Shown here: positions 9,639-17,657 of the stretch, one piece after another
How positions within the stretch are numbered: the stretch's first letter is position 1
Layout: every line of letters begins with the position of its first letter
From: Flavobacterium hydrocarbonoxydans
GTDB lineage: Bacteria; Bacteroidota; Bacteroidia; Flavobacteriales; Flavobacteriaceae
Assembly: GCF_009789235.1 (NCBI RefSeq)
Contig: NZ_WSTB01000008.1
Location: 124,001 to 188,000, forward strand
Length of the DNA stretch: 64,000 bases
Direction of reading: 5' to 3'
Position numbers and translations under genes: made by a program
The notes under the pieces: model-generated
What the model saw: the letters and a program-made list of their open reading frames with translations, nothing else
What the model was told of the DNA's origin: nothing
Database searches by the model: none

Positions 9639-10754
9639 ATGAAGAAGATTTTCTTTCTCTTTTGTGTATTTTATTCAACAATTACTTTTTGTCAGGAAAC
9701 CTTTTATTTAGAAGGAACTTTGGCAAAAAGTAAAATCTATATGAAAATTGAAGTTTATAAAGATGATAAAGAAACAAGCCTGACAACTACTTATTTTTAT
9801 CAGAATTCACTAAAGGATATCCGATTAGAGGCTACTTTAAAAAATGAAACTTACACCTTCTTCTTTAAACCAGACAATGTAATAACTGAAAAATTCTATT
9901 TAAAGAAAGGTAATAATAATCACTTTGAAGGGTCCTGGTATAATGCTGAAGGAAAACAGTTTCCAGTTCAATTAGAACCTATCAACTTTTCGAATTACAA
10001 ATCAAATCTGGATCCCTATTATGAAAAGGAGAAATTAAACCTTGTTAAATGTAAATTTTTAGAATTCAAAAAACAAAAAACCACTCTTTACAACAACAAA
10101 GAATTTATCTGGTACTCTGAGAAACATTGTGATTCTGATTTTTTTAGATTAGGAACTAATTTTTCAGAGAAAAATAAAGCTCGTATTAATCCTGTTTTAG
10201 AAAACATACATATTGAAAATACACTCGCGCAACTCAACTGCGCTTCCACTTTTGAATATAGCGAAGGAAAAGGAATTGAAGGAAATTCGACAATAACCTT
10301 TTTAAATGAAAACTTATTAGGTTTCGAAACCTCAATGTTTTGGGATTGCGGAGGTGCACATCCTGATTTTGGAACTAATGGTTATCTAATTGATCTGAAC
10401 AGCGGAAAAAACTATGAAATCGATGACATTATAGCCTTTGACAAAAGTGTAACAACGGAGAAACAAAGTGATTTTTCAGGGTTTTCAAAATATCGATCGA
10501 CTTATTTTGCACCAAATTTACTTGCCATTATCACTTCAATTGAGCATTTTGTAAAACCAAAAGACGGAGATGATTCCTGCGATTACACTAATACAGAATA
10601 TTGGGATTTTATTTCTTGGAACTATACTGAAAAAGGTATTGAATTTACACCATACTTTCCACGAGTAGAGCGATCTTGCGAGGAATCTTTTTTAGTGCCT
10701 TTTGAAAAATTAAAGAAATATAAAAATCCTAAATTTCCTTACGGTTTGAACTAA
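9639..10754 (+). CDS. Secreted protein of unknown function
   Basis: A 371-residue protein beginning with a clear signal peptide (residues 1-18, cleavage near TFCQ), so it is exported to the periplasm or beyond. The mature part is mixed alpha/beta with no catalytic motif that I recognise. A central FWDCGGAHPDFGTNGYLID segment faintly recalls the ligand-binding DUF3298-type domains of RsiV-like proteins, but that link is weak. Four cysteines lie in the mature protein around residues 240-350. The gene starts right after a short heptamer repeat behind polA and ends in a terminator shared with the convergent LacI gene. Confidence 0.7.
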   Translation: MKKIFFLFCVFYSTITFCQETFYLEGTLAKSKIYMKIEVYKDDKETSLTTTYFYQNSLKDIRLEATLKNETYTFFFKPDNVITEKFYLKKGNNNHFEGSWYNAEGKQFPVQLEPINFSNYKSNLDPYYEKEKLNLVKCKFLEFKKQKTTLYNNKEFIWYSEKHCDSDFFRLGTNFSEKNKARINPVLENIHIENTLAQLNCASTFEYSEGKGIEGNSTITFLNENLLGFETSMFWDCGGAHPDFGTNGYLIDLNSGKNYEIDDIIAFDKSVTTEKQSDFSGFSKYRSTYFAPNLLAIITSIEHFVKPKDGDDSCDYTNTEYWDFISWNYTEKGIEFTPYFPRVERSCEESFLVPFEKLKKYKNPKFPYGLN

Positions 10755-10786
10755 AAAAAACCTCGAAGTTAAATTCGAGGTTTTTT
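10753..10786. terminator. Bidirectional terminator between convergent genes
   Basis: CCTCGAA (10761-10767) pairs with TTCGAGG (10774-10780), flanked by A8 on one side and T6 on the other, so it can serve both the secreted-protein gene and the LacI-family gene. Confidence 0.85.
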
Positions 10787-10788
10787 GT

Positions 10789-11814
10789 TTATTTCTTACG
10801 AGTAGATTCTCGCTCTTTTAGTTTTGTTTTGATGACGATGGTTTCGTAATCTGAGGTTTCTTCTTCTGATTCTTCTAATCTTTCGATCAATTTTTTAGCA
10901 GCTACTTCTCCAATCTCAATTCCGTGTTGACTTACGGTTGTTAAACTTGGTGACAAACGTCTTGAAGCCAAAATTCCATCGGCAAAACCAATTATCGAAA
11001 TATCTTCCGGCACTCTGAATCCTTTTTTCAGACTCACACGCAATGCGGCCACGGAGTCATTTTCATCCAAAGCAAAAATAGCATCAATTTTATGATCAAA
11101 AATAGCGTCAATTTTACTTTTCATGTCTTCTTCAGAATCGGTGCGGATGATAATTTTTTCGTTTAACGAAATATTATTGTCTTTTAAAGCTTTCAAATAG
11201 CCATCAGCTCTTAATTTACCAACACTCAAATTATCAACAGACGAAATCAAAGCGATATTTTTGCAGCCTAAATCAATTAAATGTTGTGTTGAGTTTAAGG
11301 CCGAATCAAAATCATCTACTACTACTTTATCGCATTCTACTTCATCTGCAATACGATCGAACATCACAATTGGCGTTCCATCATTGATAATTGCAGAGAA
11401 ATGACTGTAATCCTGAAGTTTCTGAGCTTCTTCAGAAACCGAAAGAATAAATCCGTCGATGGTTCCGTTGCTCAGCATTTCAAGGGTATGAATTTCTTTT
11501 TCTAAAGACTCATTCGAAATACAGGTAATTACGTTATACCCTTTTTTATCAGCAACCTTTTCGATTCCGCTAAAAACCTTGGCAAAAAAGGAGTTTAGTA
11601 TATTAGGTATAATAACCCCTATAGTTTTGGTTTTACGATTTTTTAGATTCAGACCAATAACATTAGGCTTATAATTTTTGAGTTTGGCATACTCCTTAAT
11701 CTTTACCTTTGTTTGCTCGCTGATTTCCGGGCTATCATTTAGTGCCTTAGAAACTGTAGATACAGAAACATTAAGTTCTTTTGCAATTTGTTTTAGAGTT
11801 GCTTTAGCTTTCAT
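10789..11814 (-). CDS. LacI-family transcriptional regulator
   Basis: A 341-residue regulator. Residues 5-50 form the LacI helix-turn-helix and hinge (TLKQIAKELNVSVSTVSKAL), followed by a periplasmic-binding-protein-like effector domain starting at KTIGVIIPNILNSFF. Such proteins usually sense a sugar and repress a catabolic operon. There is no sugar gene beside it, so the target is unknown. A minus-strand TACATTTG (11964-11971) about 150 bp upstream is a candidate -7 box. Confidence 0.92.
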   Translation of the reverse strand: MKAKATLKQIAKELNVSVSTVSKALNDSPEISEQTKVKIKEYAKLKNYKPNVIGLNLKNRKTKTIGVIIPNILNSFFAKVFSGIEKVADKKGYNVITCISNESLEKEIHTLEMLSNGTIDGFILSVSEEAQKLQDYSHFSAIINDGTPIVMFDRIADEVECDKVVVDDFDSALNSTQHLIDLGCKNIALISSVDNLSVGKLRADGYLKALKDNNISLNEKIIIRTDSEEDMKSKIDAIFDHKIDAIFALDENDSVAALRVSLKKGFRVPEDISIIGFADGILASRRLSPSLTTVSQHGIEIGEVAAKKLIERLEESEEETSDYETIVIKTKLKERESTRKK

Positions 11815-12089
11815 AAATAGATATGAGTTAATTAATCGTAATTGTAAAGTCGAAAGTTAACAAAATGGCACTTATTATACAATTATATGTGTAAAAAAGA
11901 GTAATTATGCTTAATAAACGTCTTTAAGTTGAAAAAAGTGTAATGTACAATAATTTTCTAATGCAAATGTAATATAATTTATGAAAGACAGACCATAAGT
12001 ATGATTTGAAATAGGAGTCGCTTTTTACGTATTGTAATATACATTTGATAATCAGTATTCAAAGCACTAAAAAATAATCTTTTAAGGTA

Positions 12090-12120
12090 TTTGGTTTTAA
12101 AATAATTAATTGTACTTTTG
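12090..12120 (+). promoter_or_regulatory. Promoter of the rplM operon
   Basis: TTTG (12090-12093), a 19-bp spacer and TACTTTTG (12113-12120) match the Bacteroidota consensus exactly. Transcription should start around 12125. Confidence 0.88.
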
Positions 12121-12140
12121 CATCCCCTTTATTGGGGATG
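12121..12140 (+). promoter_or_regulatory. Leader hairpin at the 5' end of the rplM mRNA
   Basis: CATCCCC, loop TTTATT and GGGGATG form a perfect seven-base-pair stem starting at or next to the predicted transcription start. There is no T-run after it, so it is not a terminator. It may stabilise the mRNA or bind a ribosomal protein. Confidence 0.6.
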
Positions 12141-12163
12141 GAATGTTTAATTAAAATAATATT

Positions 12164-12619
12164 ATGGACGCATTAAGCTACAAGACAATTTCAGCTAGCA
12201 AAGCCACTGTAACTAAAGAGTGGATTGTTGTTGACGCTGAAGGTCATAACTTAGGTCGTCTTGCTTCAAAGGTTGCAATGATCTTAAGAGGTAAGTACAA
12301 ACCAAGTTACACACCGCACGTTGACTGTGGAGATAACGTAATTGTTATCAACTCAGAAAAAATTAACCTTACAGGTACAAAGATGAATGACAAAATTTAC
12401 ATGCGTCATACAGGTTACCCAGGAGGACAAAGAACTTTAACTGCTAAAGTATTGCAATCTAAAAACCCTGCATTATTAGTAGAAAAAGCTGTAAAAGGAA
12501 TGTTACCTAAAAACAAATTAGGAGCTGAACTTTTTAGAAATCTAAATGTTGTTGTAGGACCAGAGCACAAACAAGGAGCTCAAAAACCTAGAACTGTTAA
12601 CCTAAACGATCTTAAGTAA
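12164..12619 (+). CDS. rplM: 50S ribosomal protein L13
   Basis: A 151-residue L13, an early-assembly protein of the large subunit. The hallmark stretches WIVVDAEGHNLGRLAS near the N-terminus, RGKYKPSYTPHVDCGD, and the MLPKNKLG motif are all present. It starts the operon and its stop codon overlaps the rpsI start (TAATG), indicating translational coupling. Confidence 0.98.
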   Translation: MDALSYKTISASKATVTKEWIVVDAEGHNLGRLASKVAMILRGKYKPSYTPHVDCGDNVIVINSEKINLTGTKMNDKIYMRHTGYPGGQRTLTAKVLQSKNPALLVEKAVKGMLPKNKLGAELFRNLNVVVGPEHKQGAQKPRTVNLNDLK

Positions 12620-13005
12620 TGGGAGTTATTCACAAAATCGGTAGAAGAAAAACCGCTGTTGCACGTGTATATGTTTCTGAAGGAACAGGAAAAATCACTG
12701 TAAACAAAAAAGAATTCGCAACTTACTTTCCAACTGCAACTTTACAATACAAAGTTTTACAACCAATGTCTATGACAGAAAATGTAAACAACTTTGATGT
12801 AAAAGTAAACGTTTACGGAGGTGGTTCAACTGGTCAGGCAGAAGCTGTAAGAATGGCATTGGCACGCGTTATGTGTGAAGTAAATGCTGAAAACAGAGCT
12901 ATCCTTAAACCAGAAGGTTTATTAACAAGAGATCCAAGAATGGTTGAACGTAAGAAATTTGGTCAGAAGAAAGCTCGTAAGAGATTCCAATTCTCTAAAC
13001 GTTAA
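12619..13005 (+). CDS. rpsI: 30S ribosomal protein S9
   Basis: A 128-residue S9. It starts IHKIGRRKTAVARVYV and ends in the conserved basic tail finishing with KRFQFSKR, whose last residues contact P-site tRNA. The start codon shares one base with the rplM stop. L13-S9 is the usual pairing in bacteria. Confidence 0.98.
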   Translation: MGVIHKIGRRKTAVARVYVSEGTGKITVNKKEFATYFPTATLQYKVLQPMSMTENVNNFDVKVNVYGGGSTGQAEAVRMALARVMCEVNAENRAILKPEGLLTRDPRMVERKKFGQKKARKRFQFSKR

Positions 13006-13177
13006 TATTACCTGTCTTGTACATTGGTACAAGGCACTCAATTATTTATTGAAATTAAAAACACAGTTGTTGTTGCTCTCCTATCGAGGTAGGAAATAGT
13101 TTAGCATCTAAATGTATAAAGCCTGGGAAACCGCCATTTATACATTGCTAATCAACAGAACGTAAACTAGTACAAAA
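13006..13177 (+). promoter_or_regulatory. Structured RNA leader between rpsI and rpsB
   Basis: Three hairpins are visible. The first is CTTGTAC/GTACAAG (13016-13022 with 13027-13033, loop ATTG). The second is TCCTA/TAGGA (13079-13083 with 13090-13094). The third is long: TTAGCA with TGCTAA (13101-13106, 13146-13151) stacked on ATGTATAAA with TTTATACAT (13112-13120, 13137-13145), with a five-base bulge and a 16-base apical loop that holds a GGGAAACC tetraloop hairpin. None ends in a T-run. The position upstream of rpsB-tsf suggests an autoregulatory leader for S2 or EF-Ts. Confidence 0.65.
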
Positions 13178-13969
13178 ATGGCAAACAAAATAGAAGTTAA
13201 AGACTTACTAGAAGCAGGTGTTCACTTTGGACACATGACTAGAAAATGGGATCCAAACATGGCTCCTTACATTTATATGGAGCGTAATGGTATTCACATT
13301 ATCAATCTATATAAAACTGCAGCAAAAATTGAAGAGGCTAACGAAGCTTTGAAAAAAATCGCTGCATCAGGTAGAAAAATCTTATTCGTAGCTACCAAAA
13401 AACAAGCTAAAGACATCGTTGCTGAAAAAGCAAAAGCTGCAAACATGCCTTACATCACTGAAAGATGGCCAGGTGGAATGCTAACTAACTTTGTAACTAT
13501 CAGAAAGGCAGTTAAAAAAATGTCTTCTATTGATAAAATGAAGAAAGATGGTACTTTCATGACGTTATCTAAAAAAGAGCGTTTGCAAGTTGATCGTCTT
13601 CGTGCTAAATTAGAGAAAAACTTAGGTTCAATCGCTGACATGTCCAGACTACCAGCTGCATTGTTCGTAGTAGATATTAAAGCTGAACATATCGCAATAA
13701 AAGAAGCACAAAAATTAAACATTCCAGTTTTCGCAATGGTTGATACGAACTCTGACCCAAGAGAGGTTGATTACGTTATTCCTGCAAATGATGATGCTTC
13801 TAAATCAATTGACAAAATTTTATCTTTAGTTACTGCTGCTGTAATTGACGGTCTTTCTGACAGAGGTTCTGAGAAAGAAACTGAAGCTACAGAAGAAGTT
13901 GCTGCTGAAGCTCCTGCTGCTGTTGAAGCTGCACCGGCTGCTGAAGCTGCTCCTGCAACTGAAGAATAA
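13178..13969 (+). CDS. rpsB: 30S ribosomal protein S2
   Basis: A 263-residue S2 starting NKIEVKDLLEAGVHFGHMTRKWDPNM, with the conserved ITERWPGGMLTNF and VDTNSDPREVDYVIPANDDA stretches. The last 30 residues are an Ala/Glu/Pro-rich tail that goes beyond the S2 fold; similar tails are seen in related bacteria. Followed by tsf, the common bacterial order. Translation may be controlled by the structured leader just upstream. Confidence 0.98.
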   Translation: MANKIEVKDLLEAGVHFGHMTRKWDPNMAPYIYMERNGIHIINLYKTAAKIEEANEALKKIAASGRKILFVATKKQAKDIVAEKAKAANMPYITERWPGGMLTNFVTIRKAVKKMSSIDKMKKDGTFMTLSKKERLQVDRLRAKLEKNLGSIADMSRLPAALFVVDIKAEHIAIKEAQKLNIPVFAMVDTNSDPREVDYVIPANDDASKSIDKILSLVTAAVIDGLSDRGSEKETEATEEVAAEAPAAVEAAPAAEAAPATEE

Positions 13970-13973
13970 ATCA

Positions 13974-14075
13974 AATTTAAATTCCAAATTTTAAATTCCA
14001 AAATCCAAGAATAATTAAAAACATAATGTTGATAATTTATTAAAATTGGAGTTTGGAATTTAAAAGATGGAATTT
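13974..14075. repeat. Inverted heptamer repeat between rpsB and tsf
   Basis: Left arm 13974-14008 is built of heptamers of the type ATTCCAA; right arm 14046-14075 is built of TTGGAAT-type heptamers, its approximate reverse complement. The arms could form a long imperfect hairpin across a 37-bp centre within the operon. Confidence 0.75.
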
Positions 14076-14104
14076 TTACTTTTAACATTAAAATTCAAAA
14101 TATT

Positions 14105-15067
14105 ATGGCAACAATTACTGCTGCAGACGTAAATAAATTAAGACAATCTACAGGTGCCGGAATGATGGACTGTAAAAAAGCTTTAGTTGAGGCTGATGGA
14201 GATTTCGATAAAGCGATACAAGTCCTTAGAGAAAAAGGACAAAAAGTTGCTGCTAACCGTTCTGACCGTGAGTCTTCTGAAGGAGCTGCTGTTTCTTTTA
14301 TCAATGCTGACAATACTAAAGGAGCTATCATCACTTTAAACTGTGAGACTGACTTCGTAGGTAAGAACGAAGCTTTCGTAACTTTGGCTAAAGAATTAGT
14401 TGAAAAAGCGATTAACTTCTCTTCTAAAGAAGAATTCTTAGCTTCAGATTTCAACGGAATTACTGTTGCTGAAAAATTAATTGAGCAAACTGGTGTTATT
14501 GGTGAGAAAATCGAAATCGGTGGTTTCGAAATTTTAGAAGGTGCTTTCGTAGGATCTTATGTTCACGTTAACAAAATTGCTGCATTAACTGCAATTTCTG
14601 CTGCAATTCCTAACGCTGACGTTTTAACTAAAGATGTTTCTATGCAAGTTGCTTCTATGGGAGCTGATACATTATCTTACAAAGATTTTGATCCTGCTTT
14701 TGTTGAATCTGAACTTGCTGCTCGTATTGCTGTAATCGAAAAAGATAATGAAGAAGCAAAACGTTTAGGAAAAACATTGAAAAATGTTCCTAAATACATT
14801 TCTTTCTCTCAATTAACTGAAGAAGTTATCAAACAAGCTGAAGAAGATGCTAAAGCTGAATTAAAAGCTGAAGGTAAACCAGAGCAAATTTGGGACAAAA
14901 TTATTCCAGGAAAAATACAACGTTTCATTTCTGACAACACTACTTTAGACCAAGAAAAAGCTTTATTGGATCAAAACTTCATCAAAGATGACAGTAAAAA
15001 AGTGGGTGATTATGTTAAAGGATACAACGTTGAAATTACAGGTTTCAAAAGAGTTACTTTAGGTTAA
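14105..15067 (+). CDS. tsf: Elongation factor Ts
   Basis: A 320-residue EF-Ts, the nucleotide exchange factor of EF-Tu. The N-terminal UBA-like domain has LRQSTGAGMMDCKKAL (11-26), followed by the TDFVGKNEAF motif that contacts EF-Tu, and the dimerisation domain. It ends the ribosomal operon at a strong terminator. The frame is clean, and length is slightly above that of E. coli EF-Ts. Confidence 0.98.
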   Translation: MATITAADVNKLRQSTGAGMMDCKKALVEADGDFDKAIQVLREKGQKVAANRSDRESSEGAAVSFINADNTKGAIITLNCETDFVGKNEAFVTLAKELVEKAINFSSKEEFLASDFNGITVAEKLIEQTGVIGEKIEIGGFEILEGAFVGSYVHVNKIAALTAISAAIPNADVLTKDVSMQVASMGADTLSYKDFDPAFVESELAARIAVIEKDNEEAKRLGKTLKNVPKYISFSQLTEEVIKQAEEDAKAELKAEGKPEQIWDKIIPGKIQRFISDNTTLDQEKALLDQNFIKDDSKKVGDYVKGYNVEITGFKRVTLG

Positions 15068-15083
15068 TATATTATTTCAATAT

Positions 15084-15123
15084 AAAAAGTCCCGAATATT
15101 CAGTTATTCGGGACTTTTTTTTT
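15084..15123 (+). terminator. Terminator of the rplM-tsf operon
   Basis: AGTCCCGAATA (15088-15098) pairs with TATTCGGGACT (15105-15115), preceded by A-run and followed by about nine T residues. Confidence 0.9.
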
Positions 15124-15322
15124 GTGAGATGTGAGATGTTAAATATGAAAAGTGAAATCTGAAAAAGTTAGATTCTAACAACTTCAAGAAAAGTGTCACA
15201 AATCTATTTTATCTTGAGCCGAGTTTAAGCAAATCATTTTGTAAAGCTCCTGTTTTTCATCCAATCCATTTCACATTTCACATTTTACATTTTACATTTT
15301 ACTTTTCACATTTCACATTTCA
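15124..15322. repeat. Inverted heptamer arrays between tsf and dcp
   Basis: The left arm (15124-15172) has GTGAGAT/GTGAAAT-type heptamers. The right arm (15267-15322) has eight heptamers in strict register, mostly CATTTCA and CATTTTA. A spacer of about 95 bp lies between. The last repeat unit supplies the TGA stop codon of dcp (minus strand, 15320-15322). Confidence 0.8.
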
Positions 15323-17452
15323 TTTTTTATCCTTAATAGGGAAATTTCTGGCACGCATCAATGCATCCGATTTTGGAGCTCTTCCTCTAAAACTTTCGTA
15401 TGCTTTTTCCTGATCGATTGTGTTTCCAACGCTAAACACATTATCGTATAAACGCTTTGCCACTTCTTTATCATAAGCTCCTTTTCCTTCTGTAAAAGCC
15501 TCCCAGGCATCTGCATTGATAACATCTGCCCATAAATAGCTATAATATCCCGCTGCATATCCATCACTGGAGAAAATATGTGCAAATTGCGGAATTCGGT
15601 GACGCATCACGATTTCTGACGGCATGTGCAATTTGTCTAAAGTTTCTTTTTCGAATTGATGCGGATCAATTGTTTCGGTAGTCAGGTGCAATTTCATATC
15701 GATTAAAGAACTTGAAATAGTTTCTACAGTAGCAAATCCTTCACCAAAATTACTGGCTTGCTCTATTCTTTCTACAAATGCTTTTGGCAACGGCTGACCT
15801 GTTTTATAATGCAAAGCAAATTTATTTAAAACCTCTGGAGTACCCAACCAATGTTCTAATAATTGGGAAGGAAACTCCACATAATCTCTTGCTACAGCAG
15901 TTCCAGCTAAACTTGGATAGGTAACATTCGAACACAATCCGTGAAGCGCGTGACCAAATTCGTGAAACAAAGTCGAAGCATCTTCCCAAGAAATCAAAAT
16001 GGGTTCGTCTGTACTCCCTTTTATAAAATTACAATTGTTAGAAACGATCGTAAGAACCTCTCCGTTTAGCTTTTGTTGCTCACGATACGAGTTCATCCAG
16101 GCTCCAGAGCGCTTTCCGGCACGTGCATAAGGGTCAAAATACCATAATCCCACTACTTTTCCCGTTAGCTTATTACTTACTTCCCAAACACGTACATCTG
16201 GATGATAAACCGGAACATTGGTAATTTGTCTGAAATTCAAATTAAACAATTCACCCGCAACCCAAAACATCCCCTCACGTAGTTTTTCTAACTGCAAATA
16301 TTGTTTTACTTCGTTTTGATCTAAATCGTATTTTGCCTTTCTAACTTTCTCAGCATAATAACGATAATCCCAAGGCTGAATTTTAAAATTTCCTCCTTCG
16401 GCATCCACAATCTTTTGCATTTCGGCCACATCATCTTTTACTTTTGCAACCGCTGGCTCCCAAACAGAATTCATTAAATCTAAAGTCTTTTGCGGATCTT
16501 TGGCCATTTTATTAGATAAATTCCAATCTGCAAATGTAGCAAAACCAAGTAATTTTGCCTTTTCCTGACGTAATTGCAAAATCTTTACCACCGTTTCATT
16601 GTTATCAGTTGCATTACCATTATCACCTCGTTTTACAAAAATATCAAAGGCTTTTTCCCGTAAATCTCTACGGGTCGAAAAGGTCAGAAATGGCTCGATA
16701 GAAGAACGTGTATTGGCCACACAACCCATAATTTCTAATTTTCTGGTCTTCGCTTCAGCAATAGCAGCATTTTTTACTTCGTTTGGCAAACCTGCAAAAT
16801 CATTTTCCGTTTTTAATTCTACATACTGATTGTTTTCTTCTGCTAATAGATTTTGACTGAATTTTGTAAAAAGAGAAGCCAACTCCTGGTTAATTTTACC
16901 AACTTTTGCTTTTGTATTTTCATCTAATTTTGCTCCTTCACGAACAAAACGAGTATAATACCACCAAATCAAACGTTGCTGCTCACTGGTTAGTTTTGTA
17001 CTTTCCTTTGAATTATATAATGTTTCAATTCGGGTAAAAAGCTTTCTGTTTTGATACACTTTGTCACTAAACGCAGACAATTTAGGTGACATTTCTGTAT
17101 CAATTTTATTGAATTCCGGACTGCTTAAATTCGATCTGTAAATGCCATAAACCGCCGAAATCCTGGACATTGTTCTTCCGGACAATTCTAAAGCTGCAAT
17201 GGTATTATCAAAAGTAGGTGCTTTTGGATTATTTGCAATAGCGTCAACTTCATCTAATTTTTCCTGAATTCCAAATTCAATTGCAGGTTTAAAATCTGAA
17301 ACTTTGTATTCATTAAAAGCAGGAACTCCGCCATAAGGTCCGGTCCATTTTTGAATCAAAGGATTATCAGCTTGGGTTTGCGCATTTACCGAAAAAATCG
17401 TACTACTCATGATAAAAAGGGTTATTAATTTCTTTGTTTTAGTAATTTTCAT
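15320..17452 (-). CDS. dcp: M3-family peptidyl-dipeptidase (Dcp)
   Basis: A 710-residue secreted zinc metallopeptidase that removes C-terminal dipeptides from peptides. A signal peptide ends near VNAQTQ (residues about 1-24), so it is periplasmic here. The zinc site HEFGHALHG lies near residue 497, with the second-shell ENFATVE-type Glu further on (FGEGFATVETI). The N-terminal region (PTFDNTIAALELSG) matches Dcp rather than PepF. The stop codon lies inside a heptamer repeat. Own transcription unit. Dcp rather than OpdA is judged by N-terminal similarity. Confidence 0.88.
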   Translation of the reverse strand: MKITKTKKLITLFIMSSTIFSVNAQTQADNPLIQKWTGPYGGVPAFNEYKVSDFKPAIEFGIQEKLDEVDAIANNPKAPTFDNTIAALELSGRTMSRISAVYGIYRSNLSSPEFNKIDTEMSPKLSAFSDKVYQNRKLFTRIETLYNSKESTKLTSEQQRLIWWYYTRFVREGAKLDENTKAKVGKINQELASLFTKFSQNLLAEENNQYVELKTENDFAGLPNEVKNAAIAEAKTRKLEIMGCVANTRSSIEPFLTFSTRRDLREKAFDIFVKRGDNGNATDNNETVVKILQLRQEKAKLLGFATFADWNLSNKMAKDPQKTLDLMNSVWEPAVAKVKDDVAEMQKIVDAEGGNFKIQPWDYRYYAEKVRKAKYDLDQNEVKQYLQLEKLREGMFWVAGELFNLNFRQITNVPVYHPDVRVWEVSNKLTGKVVGLWYFDPYARAGKRSGAWMNSYREQQKLNGEVLTIVSNNCNFIKGSTDEPILISWEDASTLFHEFGHALHGLCSNVTYPSLAGTAVARDYVEFPSQLLEHWLGTPEVLNKFALHYKTGQPLPKAFVERIEQASNFGEGFATVETISSSLIDMKLHLTTETIDPHQFEKETLDKLHMPSEIVMRHRIPQFAHIFSSDGYAAGYYSYLWADVINADAWEAFTEGKGAYDKEVAKRLYDNVFSVGNTIDQEKAYESFRGRAPKSDALMRARNFPIKDKK

Positions 17453-17622
17453 AAATGAAAAAAGATTTGTTATACTTCAAAAATAACCAAAAATTAGGAC
17501 AACTTAGGTAAATGATTCTTTTTAAAGAAAAGGCTGCTGTCAATCATTTTTTACCTTTAAAAAAAGAAAACATTTTAAGAAAATCCTTTCTAATAAAATA
17601 ACGAAATGATTGATTTCTATTC

Positions 17623-17630
17623 TATATTTG
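17623..17630 (+). promoter_or_regulatory. -7 box for the TraB/GumN gene
   Basis: TATATTTG matches TAnnTTTG and lies 27 bp before the TTG start codon. No matching TTTG -33 box was found. Confidence 0.5.
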
Positions 17631-17657
17631 TTTGACTAAACCGAAAAACCAAAAACC

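Larger units (their letters stand above)
11815..12163. other. Divergent intergenic region between the LacI-family gene and rplM
   Basis: Contains a minus-strand TACATTTG (11964-11971) toward the regulator, a plus-strand TACATTTG (12040-12047) that could be a second upstream promoter for the ribosomal operon, the strong rplM promoter at 12090-12120 and the leader hairpin at 12121-12140. No other gene was seen. Confidence 0.6.

Noticed and set aside
13016..13033. Terminator after rpsI
   Set aside because: The CTTGTAC/GTACAAG hairpin has no T-run and is part of a larger structured leader.
13771..14088. 105-codon minus-strand frame over the rpsB 3' end
   Set aside because: It is the antisense of the Ala/Glu-rich S2 tail plus a heptamer repeat.
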